NCBI GenBank assembly: GCA_035628135.1
Contig: DASPKM010000010.1
Coordinates: 992,001 to 1,056,000, forward strand
Length of the DNA: 64,000 bases
Direction: 5' to 3'
Origin: DASPKM01 sp035628135
GTDB taxonomy: Bacteria; Bacteroidota; Bacteroidia; Chitinophagales; Chitinophagaceae
Shown: piece after piece, positions 43,826 to 52,647 of the stretch
Layout: the number at the start of each line of letters is the position of its first letter
Position numbering within the stretch: the first letter of the stretch is position 1
Made by a program: the position numbers and the translations under genes
The notes under the pieces: model-generated
What the model was told of the DNA's origin: nothing
Database searches by the model: none
What the model saw: only the letters and a program-made list of their open reading frames with translations

Positions 43826-44376
43826 TGCGCTACATTAGCATGTTTTGAAACAAGTTGTTGCAATTGCCGCCTGGCCTCGCTCAGGTGCCATTTACTGGTA
43901 CCATCGCTTATGCCAAGCAATACGCCGATCTCTTTGTGCGTATATCCTTCTATCACATATAAATTAAATACGGTTTGTGTTGCGGGGGGCAGTTGCTGCA
44001 CCAGCTTCAGCAATTCCTGCGAAGACATGCGCTGCACAGCCTCTGCCTCGATTCCTGCCGCCTCTGCATTTTCCAACTCCCCGTGGGGGGTATACCAGCG
44101 CGCCTTCTGCCTTATAAAATCGATAGCTGTATGTATCACTATCGTGCGTATCCAGGTATACAACGATGCTTTCGACGCATCGAACCGGTCTATGTTTTTA
44201 TACACCTTCAGGAACGCGTTGTGCAACACCTCTATGGCATCGTGCTGGTTCCTGGTATAACGCATACAAATAGACGCCATAGGCCCATAGAACTGTTTAT
44301 ACAACTGTTCCTGGGCCCGGCGGTCGTTGACGATGCAACCTCTCACCAACTCTGTATCGTTAAGGGTACCTGTCAA
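43822..44376 (-). CDS. ECF RNA polymerase sigma factor
   Basis: 184 residues with a sigma-2 region (QEQLYKQFYGPMASICMRYT and NAFLKVYKNIDRFDASKASL) and a sigma-4 helix-turn-helix (PPATQTVFNLYVIEGYTHKE and GISDGTSKWHLSEARRQL). The start is read as TTG (complement of 44374-44376), because an in-frame TAA lies 18 bases upstream and an AGAGGG Shine-Dalgarno-like run precedes it. It is co-translated with the membrane protein that follows (4-base overlap), as usual for sigma factor and anti-sigma pairs. It is a likely regulator of its own operon and envelope genes. Confidence 0.9.
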   Translation of the reverse strand: MTGTLNDTELVRGCIVNDRRAQEQLYKQFYGPMASICMRYTRNQHDAIEVLHNAFLKVYKNIDRFDASKASLYTWIRTIVIHTAIDFIRQKARWYTPHGELENAEAAGIEAEAVQRMSSQELLKLVQQLPPATQTVFNLYVIEGYTHKEIGVLLGISDGTSKWHLSEARRQLQQLVSKHANVAQ

Positions 44377-44390
44377 ATAGTTTTCCCTCT

Positions 44391-46286
44391 TTAGCTTTTT
44401 TGAAATTTAGCCAATTTTAGCTGGTTTCCATAGCGTATCTCCACCACGTACAGTCCATTACTTAGTTTGTCAACGGGTATGGCAATATAATTATTGCCGG
44501 CCCGCGCAGGCGTGCTGAATTCCATTTTTGGAACGCCTGCCCCATCTAACACCCGCAGTCTCAACGTGGTAGTAACATCCACCGGTATCTCAAGCCTTAC
44601 CATGCTATTGGCAGGATTGGGATATACCGGTATGAATGTCGATGTTACCAGCCTTCCATTTTCACCCTTCTCTATGTAGATCTTTTCACAATATGTTTTC
44701 TTACAATTGTTCGATGTTACCGCGCTCAGGCACACCAGGTACCACCCGCTATCTTTAAAGGTATAGGTTGGATTGCTGGCATTGATGATAACCGGCACGG
44801 TCGGCGGAAATACCTGGGGGGTCAGCTTTTGTATGGTCCATACCTGTTGTACAATAGGCACATTGCCGATGGCATGGAACTTAATAATATAAGGCTTCAA
44901 CGAGTCGCGCCTGTATTCGAACTTCACGCGTACGTCATCGCAGTTTTGTCCAACCTTTACCTCGTGGCAGGTGGTAGTACGGCAAGTATTGGAAGTTACC
45001 ACGGTCAGGCAAACCTTGTAGGTGCCGCGGGTCGCATATTTATGCACCGGGAACATCTGCGTTGATGAAGAGCCGTCGCCGAAATTCCAGAAGTACCTGA
45101 AGCTGGAGTTCGCGAACTTTGGCTTGAAGCGGTACTCCATCACATTGTTCGGGTTCACTTCGTAGCGGAAATCGGACCTGTTCTCGCACGAATCCCTGCG
45201 CACGATCACCGAATCGCAATACGTGCTGATACAACCGTTCAGGCTTTGCACCTTCAGGCATACATAATATTTGCCGGGCTGCTGGTACACATGCATGCTA
45301 TTGAAATCCTGCGAGCTGGTACCATCGCCATACGACCAATAAGTTCTCCAGATGTTTTGAATGGGTTGCGAAAGGTTTGCAAACCATATCTTGTTCCAGT
45401 GTGCCGAATCGCGGCGCCAGGCAAACTTTGCCTGCACGTTGCAAGCGGGCGGGGGAGCTTGCAATACGATCACCTTGCAGGTCCTTTCCATGCAGGTATT
45501 GTTGATCCAAACTTTCAGGCAAACCTCATAAGTGCCGGGCGCCGTGTAGGTGTGCACAGGATTGCGCTCGGTAGAAGCTGTACCGTCTCCAAACGACCAC
45601 AGGTATTGCGCTGCGCTGGCGGTAACGATGGTTTGGTTGATGAAGAATACTTTCAACGGGTTCAGCGTATCTTTTCTAAAATCGAACTTAACGTCGAGGT
45701 TGCAGGTAGTATGGCAACGCACTTCAACCTGCATGCAAAATTCCTTACGGCATCCGTTGCTGGTTTCCATTACCAGGCACACGTTATACAATCCTTCCTG
45801 CTGATAAGTGTGGGAGGGATTGATGTCGTTAGAAGATGTGCCGTCCCCGAACTTCCATATGAAATGGACATTCGGGGATACCGGCACGGATTGATTGACA
45901 AATCGGACCTTCAAACAATTCAGTGAATCCTTGTACCACACGAACTTCGGTTGAATGGTACAGTTATTAAAGGTATCGATGGTGATGGCGCGGACAAACG
46001 AGTCCGCGCAATTGGCCGCCTGGTTCTGTATATAATGTGTTACCCAATAGGTGCCGGGGCTGGCGTAAGTATGCGTAGGGTTGGCATCCGGCGAATTGGT
46101 GGCATCGCCAAACGTCCACCAGTGTATAGTACCGGCGGGCAGGTCGGGCGATGATTTAAAGCTTACCGTATTGCCGCTGACGGTAGCCGAGAATTCAGCG
46201 GTACAGGGTGATCCTGCCATTGCAGGCTGAGGTAAGAGGTAAGCACAGGACCAGAGTAAACAAAACAGGTAAAATAATCTTTTCAT
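44391..46286 (-). CDS. PKD-repeat protein with type IX secretion (Por) sorting domain
   Basis: 631 residues: signal peptide, then about six PKD domains of roughly 85 residues, each with WxFGDGTxSxxxNPxHxYxxPGxYxVCLxV (for example FIWKFGDGTSSNDINPSHTY), a degenerate last one (residues about 455-545), and a C-terminal type A sorting domain starting PVYPNPANSMVRLEIPVDV and ending LAKFQKS. Many disulfide-prone cysteine pairs. It should cross the outer membrane through the type IX system and be attached or released at the surface, as an adhesin or polymer-binding protein. It ends 14 bases before the sigma factor start on the same strand, so it may be upstream in the same operon. Confidence 0.92.
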   Translation of the reverse strand: MKRLFYLFCLLWSCAYLLPQPAMAGSPCTAEFSATVSGNTVSFKSSPDLPAGTIHWWTFGDATNSPDANPTHTYASPGTYWVTHYIQNQAANCADSFVRAITIDTFNNCTIQPKFVWYKDSLNCLKVRFVNQSVPVSPNVHFIWKFGDGTSSNDINPSHTYQQEGLYNVCLVMETSNGCRKEFCMQVEVRCHTTCNLDVKFDFRKDTLNPLKVFFINQTIVTASAAQYLWSFGDGTASTERNPVHTYTAPGTYEVCLKVWINNTCMERTCKVIVLQAPPPACNVQAKFAWRRDSAHWNKIWFANLSQPIQNIWRTYWSYGDGTSSQDFNSMHVYQQPGKYYVCLKVQSLNGCISTYCDSVIVRRDSCENRSDFRYEVNPNNVMEYRFKPKFANSSFRYFWNFGDGSSSTQMFPVHKYATRGTYKVCLTVVTSNTCRTTTCHEVKVGQNCDDVRVKFEYRRDSLKPYIIKFHAIGNVPIVQQVWTIQKLTPQVFPPTVPVIINASNPTYTFKDSGWYLVCLSAVTSNNCKKTYCEKIYIEKGENGRLVTSTFIPVYPNPANSMVRLEIPVDVTTTLRLRVLDGAGVPKMEFSTPARAGNNYIAIPVDKLSNGLYVVEIRYGNQLKLAKFQKS

Positions 46287-46460
46287 ACATGTCGGTTTAT
46301 GATTCAGATAATCGGCTCAAAGCCGGGTGTCTGAGTCGGCAACTGGTGCTAGCTCTGGTTCATTGCCGTTCAAAGGTTATTCGTTGTTGTTTACGCTATG
46401 TGGAAAGGTAGGGTTGGGTAGGATAAGACAGGAAAGCAGGAAAGAGCGAAAGGAGAATGA

Positions 46461-47786
46461 TCAGTAGTTCTTTGTGACTTCCCGGAGAAATTCCTCTACC
46501 CGGCGGCGGATGGCGGGCGCTGAACCATTATGATTATTAACGATTACGGAGAAAATGAGCATCTTATTCTTACGGGTCATAATATACCCGCTCAGTGCCA
46601 GGTGGCCTGATAATGTTCCCGTTTTGGCAAACAGGTAACCGCTGTCCGATTTATAATAGTCACGCAATGTTCCCTGTCCCCCGGTGGGAAAAATGGCCTT
46701 CAACCTTTCGAAAGAAAATTCGTCTTTCATGCGGTTGAGTATCCAAACAAAATCCTGTGGTGTAAATAAATTATAACGGCTCAGGCCGCTGCCATCGACC
46801 CAGCGGGGCCTTTGCGGCAATCCTTTCAGGTCATTGTTCAACAGGTTTTCCATCAGGCGGGCATCGTCCATCACGCCCAGCTTCAGGTTACTTGCCATCA
46901 ATACCACCTGTTCTGCAAAGAAATTATCGCTGCGGTGCATCATGGGCCGCAGCAACGAATCGGTCGGCCTTGAGTAAATGGTTTTTCTTGTTGCGGTGCC
47001 CGAGGGCATCTGTTCTATTATTATAAGGTCTTTTTCCACGGCATCTTTCAACAACTCTACGGCCGATTGCAGGCCATTGGTGACAAAAGGCACTTCCTGT
47101 TCGCGCTGCTGCTTTTCGGTGCCCGTGGTAACCCTGAAAATATTGGACTCACGCTGACGCCTGACCGAAAAGATGCGGGTGGCTGGATCGGGATTGAAAT
47201 TGATTTTCCAGTTGATGTCCGGCTCGGTAAACAGCACTGGTTCCGGCGCGGCTGCGTTACTGGTATCCTGCGTTTGTATAAAGCGGATGATGTTGCCATA
47301 CACCGGCAGCGGGCTGCGCTCCGCCATATAGCTGCTGTTATAATCGTCCCAGGTCCATCCGAAGCCCAGCGCATTGTCTCTCCAATTACTCGCGGTAATA
47401 ACCAATGGTTTTTGCTGCCGCCTCAGGAAGTCGGCCACCGGTTGCCCAACATAGTCCTTGTGTAAGAATGTAGGATCGCCAGTAGAAAATAAATAAATAG
47501 AATCGCCCTTGTCAACGTATTGCATACCGGGCACGCTATCGCCGAGGTACTTCAATCCCGCATAACACGTAAATATTTTTACATTGGATGCCGGCACAAA
47601 GTATTTGTTGCCCTGGTAATTATACAGGTACTTATCAGTGTTTGCGTCATAAATGCTGATGCCTACGTGTGCGTTGGCAATAGCAGTGTCTTTAAATAAT
47701 AAATTTCCCGCAGACCTATGGATCACTTTCTGCGCCGAACACGCAGCCAGTAACACCCAACAAATAATTACCAGGCATTTATTCAT
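46461..47786 (-). CDS. dacB: D-alanyl-D-alanine carboxypeptidase/endopeptidase (PBP4, DacB)
   Basis: 441 residues with a lipoprotein-like signal (LLAAC, C16). All three penicillin-binding motifs are present: S67-N-V-K70 (FVPASNVKIF), SDN in MHRSDNFFAEQVVLMAS and KTG in FAKTGTLSGHLALSGY. This is the class C PBP4 family of peptidoglycan DD-peptidases acting in the periplasm. The PBP4 insert region (about 95-210) is present. It stands between the PKD protein gene and the arginase-like gene on the same strand, apparently with its own promoter. Confidence 0.93.
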   Translation of the reverse strand: MNKCLVIICWVLLAACSAQKVIHRSAGNLLFKDTAIANAHVGISIYDANTDKYLYNYQGNKYFVPASNVKIFTCYAGLKYLGDSVPGMQYVDKGDSIYLFSTGDPTFLHKDYVGQPVADFLRRQQKPLVITASNWRDNALGFGWTWDDYNSSYMAERSPLPVYGNIIRFIQTQDTSNAAAPEPVLFTEPDINWKINFNPDPATRIFSVRRQRESNIFRVTTGTEKQQREQEVPFVTNGLQSAVELLKDAVEKDLIIIEQMPSGTATRKTIYSRPTDSLLRPMMHRSDNFFAEQVVLMASNLKLGVMDDARLMENLLNNDLKGLPQRPRWVDGSGLSRYNLFTPQDFVWILNRMKDEFSFERLKAIFPTGGQGTLRDYYKSDSGYLFAKTGTLSGHLALSGYIMTRKNKMLIFSVIVNNHNGSAPAIRRRVEEFLREVTKNY

Positions 47787-47823
47787 CTATCGGTTTTTAT
47801 ATCCATCGTTTGGATGGCTGCAT

Positions 47824-47845
47824 ACCTGCCTGCCGGCAGGCAGGT
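47824..47845. repeat. Perfect 22-bp palindrome
   Basis: An 11-bp arm, ACCTGCCTGCC, directly followed by its reverse complement, GGCAGGCAGGT, with no spacer. It lies between the starts of dacB and the end of the arginase-like gene. It could be a hairpin terminator or protein-binding site; no T run follows on either strand. Confidence 0.7.
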
Positions 47846-47858
47846 TTCACATTGTTCC

Positions 47859-48995
47859 TCATCCTCTCTCCTGTGCCCTTAGCCACCGCTCGGGTATTTC
47901 GTTGCTGCTGGCCAGCAGGTAATCGTTATACGAGCAAGCTATGAATTTTTTATCTGGCAACTGCATCCACCACCGGCCCGTTTTTTTGCTTTGCAGGAAA
48001 GTAGTTTCCACTTCTGCAAACGCTGTATGAAATTCATTGAACGAATCCCTGTCTTCGAGTGAAGGTTCGCGCTTGCCGCGGCTTCTGCCATCGAGCACAT
48101 ACCAAACCATCTGTGCTATTTGCATGGCGGTTAAAGCATGCGCATCCCTATCGGGCGAATATCCATAAATACCAATGGTGTTAACATTAGGACTTAACCC
48201 TGCAAAGCGCATCAGCACGCAAGCCTCTTCGCCAGTCAGCCCATTGGGCGACACAGTATTCGCTGGCGCATACGCAGGCGCTATGGCCGCTATGTCGAAG
48301 CTGAGCAATTGCGCATTGCGGATCACCGGTTCCATTTCCTCGATGTTTTCCTTTACATGGCCAACCCTGAAGCAATCGAAGCGCAGCTTGTCCATGGTCT
48401 CCAGCATGTGAGGGTGCACATAATAGCTCTGGAATGCAATGTGATTATAATGACGGATGAAATTGGGTTCGCCTGCCAGCATTTCCATCAGGAAATTTTC
48501 CGAACGGTGCACCGAGTTCATGTCGAGATTAATGAGCGCGTCCACGCACACAGCCTCTATGATTTTGCGATGGTGCGAATACACCTGGTATTGCGCCAAT
48601 GTAAGATCGTGCGAGCCACCAAGAATGATCACCGTTTTGCCAATGCTCACCAACTCACCCACAACTGTTTTCAATGCTGCGTACGTATCGGTAAGCGCTG
48701 CACCATTTTTTATATTGCCGATGTCAGCCAGCCGTATATCTGTATGCCAGTTGTACAACCGGTAAAACTGGGTGCGGATGGCATTGGGCGCGTTGCCATT
48801 CATATCTGCAAAGCTTCGCCCTCTTTCTTCGTCACAACCCACCAGTACAATGTCTGCTTCGTCCAGGTCAGGAAGCTGCTCTTCGTACAGTACAATGGAT
48901 TTGCCTATGTGCCCGTCTTTATAACCTTCGTCGCCCGAAAGCAGAAAGTGGTTTACCGGCGTTAAAAAATCAGTGATATTGAGTTTGTCGGACAT
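47859..48995 (-). CDS. Arginase/formimidoylglutamase-family protein with altered metal site
   Basis: 378 residues with the ureohydrolase fold: LVGCDEERGRSFADMNGNAP, ILGGSHDLTLAQYQVY (H129), INLDMNSVHRSENFLM and LLSFDIAAIAPAYA. In arginases the manganese ligands are the His of GGDHS, three residues of DAHxD, and two Asp of SFDxD. Here the second motif is D158-M-N160-S-V162 and the third D234-I-A236, so three of the six ligands have changed. It is likely inactive as a binuclear-manganese hydrolase, or uses a different chemistry. Bacteroidota members of this subgroup are often annotated formimidoylglutamase. Confidence 0.85.
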   Translation of the reverse strand: MSDKLNITDFLTPVNHFLLSGDEGYKDGHIGKSIVLYEEQLPDLDEADIVLVGCDEERGRSFADMNGNAPNAIRTQFYRLYNWHTDIRLADIGNIKNGAALTDTYAALKTVVGELVSIGKTVIILGGSHDLTLAQYQVYSHHRKIIEAVCVDALINLDMNSVHRSENFLMEMLAGEPNFIRHYNHIAFQSYYVHPHMLETMDKLRFDCFRVGHVKENIEEMEPVIRNAQLLSFDIAAIAPAYAPANTVSPNGLTGEEACVLMRFAGLSPNVNTIGIYGYSPDRDAHALTAMQIAQMVWYVLDGRSRGKREPSLEDRDSFNEFHTAFAEVETTFLQSKKTGRWWMQLPDKKFIACSYNDYLLASSNEIPERWLRAQERG

Positions 48996-49036
48996 GACTG
49001 CAAGATAAGAAAAGTGAAAAGTCTTTAACTTGCCTT

Positions 49037-49885
49037 ATGATCAGTACTATTTGCGTATGCGGCGCAGGCACCATGGGCAGCGGCATTGCCCAGGTGGCTG
49101 CACAGTCCGGCTTTCATACCATTTTATACGATGTAAACGGCGAAATGCTCATCAAGGCCGGCCAACGCATGCAGCAAGACCTGGAGACGCTTGCCAGCAA
49201 GCAGAAGATCACTGCAGCGCAAAAAGACGAAACCCTTTCCCGCCTGCAATATACCAGCGCAGCAGGCGACTGCGTAGCCGATATCGTTATCGAAGCCATC
49301 GTGGAGCAGCCCGAGTTAAAAGTGAAATTGTTCAACCAGCTTGCAGCTATCAACTCAGGCATTACCATCTTTGCTACCAATACATCTTCCTTATCCGTCA
49401 GCGCTATTGCGGAACGGGTGATACATTCGGAGCGGGTAGTGGGCATGCATTTTTTTAATCCTGCTCCCATCATGAAGCTGGTAGAAGTGGTCCGCGCCGC
49501 GCAAACCGCCCCCGAGGTAGTAACGGCGGTGTACAAACTGGCGAAACAAATGGGCAAAACACCGGTGATTTGCAAAGACGCACCAGGTTTCATCGTCAAT
49601 CACGTTGCAAGGCCGTATTACCTCGAGGCGTTGAAGCTTGTGCAACTGGGCATGAGCGATTATGAAAGCATCGACCGCCTCATGGAAGCCTCGGGATTTA
49701 AGATGGGTCCTTTTAAGCTTATGGACCTCATAGGCAACGATGTAAATTATGCGGTAAGCTGCTCAGTGTACGAAGCCATGAACAAGCCAGAACGGTTGAA
49801 GCCATCACCTTTGCAGAAAGAAAGGGTAGACAAAGGAGAATTGGGAAAGAAGACAGGAAGAGGATACTATGACTATAGTAAATAA
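49037..49885 (+). CDS. 3-hydroxyacyl-CoA (3-hydroxybutyryl-CoA) dehydrogenase
   Basis: 282 residues, NAD-binding Rossmann fold at the N-terminus (ICVCGAGTMGSGIAQVAAQS), then VVGMHFFNPAPIMKLVEVV with the catalytic His, and the C-terminal 3-hydroxyacyl domain (DAPGFIVNHVARPYYLEALK). Length fits the 3-hydroxybutyryl-CoA dehydrogenase subgroup. It oxidises 3-hydroxyacyl-CoA to 3-oxoacyl-CoA, in fatty acid or butanoate metabolism in the cytoplasm. The next gene follows after 21 bases, so the two are probably co-transcribed. Confidence 0.95.
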   Translation: MISTICVCGAGTMGSGIAQVAAQSGFHTILYDVNGEMLIKAGQRMQQDLETLASKQKITAAQKDETLSRLQYTSAAGDCVADIVIEAIVEQPELKVKLFNQLAAINSGITIFATNTSSLSVSAIAERVIHSERVVGMHFFNPAPIMKLVEVVRAAQTAPEVVTAVYKLAKQMGKTPVICKDAPGFIVNHVARPYYLEALKLVQLGMSDYESIDRLMEASGFKMGPFKLMDLIGNDVNYAVSCSVYEAMNKPERLKPSPLQKERVDKGELGKKTGRGYYDYSK

Positions 49886-49906
49886 GGCAAAAGTTAACTT
49901 CGCCAA

Positions 49907-50908
49907 ATGATTCTAGTTACAGGTGGCACAGGCCTTGTAGGAAGTTACCTGCTAAAGGAACTGGTAAGGTTGAACAAACCGGTTAAAGCCCTGTACAGGT
50001 CTGCGCCCGCCACGTTACTATCTGCCGAAGAGAATGCAAAAGTGCAGTGGATACAAGGCAACGTACTGGATGTGGTGCTGTTGTCAGACATCCTGAACGA
50101 TGTAACCCAAATATATCATTGCGCCGCCGTGGTATCTTTCAGCCCATCCCGTAGAAAAGAGCTGTTTAAAATAAATGTAGAAGGTACTGCTAACGTTGTA
50201 AATGCCGCGGTGCAGGCAGGCGTGCAAAAAATGGTGCACGTGAGTTCTGTTGCCGCCATGGGCCGCATTCGCAACAACCAGGTCATTAACGAATCGATGT
50301 ATTGGACACCCGAGACCAGCAATTCCAGCTACGGGCATTCCAAATACCTTGCAGAGCTGGAGGTTTGGAGGGGCATAGCCGAAGGATTACCGTCAGTGAT
50401 CGTAAACCCCACCATCATACTCGGCGCAGGCAACTGGCAGCAAGGGTCGTCTAAAATATTCAAAACTGCGTATGAAGAATTTCCTTGGTATTCGCAAGGC
50501 ACCAGCGGATTTGTAGATGTGCGCGATGTGGTAAAGGCAATGATATTACTGATGGAGCACGATGTGCAGGCGGAGCGTTTCATTCTCAGTGCGGGCAATC
50601 ACGCGTACCGTGAAGTGTTTACCAGCATTGCAAATGAATTTGGCAAGAAGCCGCCGCATAAAAAGGTTACGCCCTTCCTCGCTTCGCTGGTATGGAGGCT
50701 GGAATGGATAAAATCGAGGCTGGCAGGGCAGGAGCCCATGCTTACCCGCGAAACCGCCCGGACGGCGCAGGCAAAAGTGGAATTCGACAACGGGAAGTTC
50801 CTGCGGCTTTTCCCGCAATTCAACTACATACCTGTGCGCCAGAGCATTGCCGACACTTGCAAGCAATTACTTAAAAGATTTCCACCCGTGGGATCACAGG
50901 CAATTTGA
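49907..50908 (+). CDS. Extended SDR (NAD-dependent epimerase/dehydratase family)
   Basis: 333 residues. N-terminal TGGTGLVGSYLL dinucleotide motif, VVSFSPSRRKELFKINVEGT, SSVAAMGRI and the catalytic Y-x3-K as SSYGHSKYLAELE. Closest in pattern to sugar/steroid-type extended dehydrogenases. Substrate is not readable. It starts 21 bases after the 3-hydroxyacyl-CoA dehydrogenase gene and 45 bases before the next gene. Confidence 0.9.
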   Translation: MILVTGGTGLVGSYLLKELVRLNKPVKALYRSAPATLLSAEENAKVQWIQGNVLDVVLLSDILNDVTQIYHCAAVVSFSPSRRKELFKINVEGTANVVNAAVQAGVQKMVHVSSVAAMGRIRNNQVINESMYWTPETSNSSYGHSKYLAELEVWRGIAEGLPSVIVNPTIILGAGNWQQGSSKIFKTAYEEFPWYSQGTSGFVDVRDVVKAMILLMEHDVQAERFILSAGNHAYREVFTSIANEFGKKPPHKKVTPFLASLVWRLEWIKSRLAGQEPMLTRETARTAQAKVEFDNGKFLRLFPQFNYIPVRQSIADTCKQLLKRFPPVGSQAI

Positions 50909-50953
50909 TGCCGTGGCAAATCGTTTTATATAATAGCATTAAACTGTTATAGC

Positions 50954-52036
50954 ATGCGCAAATGGATGAGTTTATTGTTCCTTATCAGCCTGGCCCTGCA
51001 ATCGTACGCGCAACGCAACGATTATGTCATTACCGGTAAAGTGCTGGACCAAAGCACTGGCCAGCCGCTGGCTGGCGCTTCGGTGTTTTGCCAGAATACC
51101 ACGCTCGGTACCATCACCAATAGCCAAGGCGTATTCCGCCTGCAAGTACCCAGCGGAGGGTACGACCTTGCGGTATCCTATATGGGTTTCGAAACAAATT
51201 CCATGCGCGTAAGCAGCGAGCTGGCCGCGCAACCGATCACCATCGAAATGAAAAAGCAGGATAAGACCATGCAGGAAGTAGCCGTGGTAGGCAGCACCGA
51301 GGTCAAAGATGGATGGGATAAGTATGGAAAGTTCTTCATGGATAATTTTATCGGCACTACACCCAATGCTTCGCTGTGCGAATTGGAAAACCGCGACGCA
51401 CTGCGGTTTTTTTACAGCAAAAAACGCAACAGGCTGAAAATACTTACCAAAGAAGACCTTATCATTACCAATAAAGCGCTGGGCTATAAGATCCGCTATC
51501 AACTGGATTCATTCGTGTTCGAATACAATAACAACATCAGCGTATTTACTGGATATCCTTTGTTTGAAGAGCTTGCCGGCACCGATGCGGAAAAATCAAC
51601 GTGGATGGTTAACCGAGAAAAAGCATACTTCGGATCGAGGCTGCATTTCATGCGCAGCTGGTACGACAGTACGCTGAGCGAGCAGGGTTTTGTACTGGAG
51701 AAAATCACAAACCTGCAGGCCGCCAACGGAATTAAGATCGACAATCCGTACGACAGTGCATTTTACCTGGTAGACAGCACCAACAACGATACAGAGATCA
51801 CTCTTTCCGGCCGTCTCCGTATAACCTACCGCGAAGAAATGCCCGACCCAGCCTACCTCGCCGCCTATAAGCTGCCCAAATTCATGCGGGTGCAGATATC
51901 AGCGATAGATGTTGCAGACTTCTTTGTAATAGAAGAGAACGGGTATTTTTACGAGCAGGGCAATGTGGTAAATACTGGATATTGGGCCTGGGAAAAAATA
52001 GCAGAAGCTCTTCCTTATGATTATTGGCCCCAGTAG
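50954..52036 (+). CDS. Exported protein with carboxypeptidase-like regulatory domain
   Basis: 360 residues with a signal peptide (LLFLISLALQSYAQ). Residues about 25-100 are a CarboxypepD_reg-like beta-sandwich (ITGKVLDQSTGQPLAGASVF, NTTLGTITNSQGVFRLQVPS). The remaining 260 residues are beta-rich with EVKDGWDKYGKFFMDNFIGT and LTKEDLIITNKALGYKIRYQ, as found in many Bacteroidota surface or periplasmic proteins related to TonB-dependent receptors but lacking the barrel. Function unknown. Confidence 0.85.
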   Translation: MRKWMSLLFLISLALQSYAQRNDYVITGKVLDQSTGQPLAGASVFCQNTTLGTITNSQGVFRLQVPSGGYDLAVSYMGFETNSMRVSSELAAQPITIEMKKQDKTMQEVAVVGSTEVKDGWDKYGKFFMDNFIGTTPNASLCELENRDALRFFYSKKRNRLKILTKEDLIITNKALGYKIRYQLDSFVFEYNNNISVFTGYPLFEELAGTDAEKSTWMVNREKAYFGSRLHFMRSWYDSTLSEQGFVLEKITNLQAANGIKIDNPYDSAFYLVDSTNNDTEITLSGRLRITYREEMPDPAYLAAYKLPKFMRVQISAIDVADFFVIEENGYFYEQGNVVNTGYWAWEKIAEALPYDYWPQ

Positions 52037-52054
52037 TAATTAATTCGATAGGGG

Positions 52055-52084
52055 TTTACAATTAGCCTCGTAAAATTACGTTTG
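52055..52084 (+). promoter_or_regulatory. Possible promoter for the lipocalin-like gene
   Basis: TTTA at 52055-52058, 18-base spacer, TACGTTTG at 52077-52084 (perfect -7 consensus, weaker -33). The start codon at 52156 follows 71 bases later. Confidence 0.5.
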
Positions 52085-52155
52085 TATTGCTGACCGCCCT
52101 GATTATCTTGGCGGCAGAATTATAATTCATAACCCTAAAAAATCCAATTGTTACT

Positions 52156-52575
52156 ATGAAAAAAGTACTTTTCGGACTGTTATCCCTAACACTCCTAATT
52201 GGCACTTCCTGCAAGAAAAGCAAAGATGCACCTGCCTTTACCAAAGAAAATGTTATTGGTAATTACATGTTGACCAAAGTGGTATTTAGCGCTAATGGCC
52301 AGGAACAGGATATCACCTCTTCTTACGTTGACGACTGTGAGAAGGACGATATCGTTACGTTGAAAATAGACGGCACATACGAAAGCGATGATGCCGGCCA
52401 GCCTTGCACAGGTGATTATACCGGTACATGGGCTATTCCTGCTGCCAACAAATTCGACATGGATGGCGAAGTGTTCGACGTTTCTTCATGGGATGGTACT
52501 ACCATGGGTATTTCACAAGCCTGGAACTTCGGTGGAATGAATGGTTCAGTTATCATTTACATGAAAAAGCAATAA
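52156..52575 (+). CDS. Lipocalin-like lipoprotein
   Basis: 139 residues with a lipoprotein signal (LLSLTLLIGTSCKKSKDAP) and the short lipocalin-like/META-type beta-sheet pattern common in Bacteroidota: VIGNYMLTKVVFSANGQEQ, DDIVTLKIDGTYESDDAG and YTGTWAIPAANKFDMDGEVF, with one disulfide-capable cysteine pair (DDCEKDD, GQPCTG). Ligand not known. The gene ends 18 bases before a strong bidirectional terminator. Confidence 0.8.
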   Translation: MKKVLFGLLSLTLLIGTSCKKSKDAPAFTKENVIGNYMLTKVVFSANGQEQDITSSYVDDCEKDDIVTLKIDGTYESDDAGQPCTGDYTGTWAIPAANKFDMDGEVFDVSSWDGTTMGISQAWNFGGMNGSVIIYMKKQ

Positions 52576-52592
52576 GCAAGATCTTATTCAAT

Positions 52593-52624
52593 AAAAAAGG
52601 CTTCAGTTTCTGAAGCCTTTTTTT
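52593..52624. terminator. Bidirectional terminator between lipocalin-like gene and lpxD
   Basis: Perfect stem AAAAAAGGCTTCAG / CTGAAGCCTTTTTTT with a 3-base TTT loop. The run of A on the left and T on the right can end transcription from both converging genes. Confidence 0.9.
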
Positions 52625-52647
52625 AATTGTATCAGTTGGTGATGATA

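Noticed and set aside
45246..45926. Plus-strand frame of about 225 codons inside the PKD protein gene
   Set aside because: Antisense to the repeated PKD domains; no recognisable domain.
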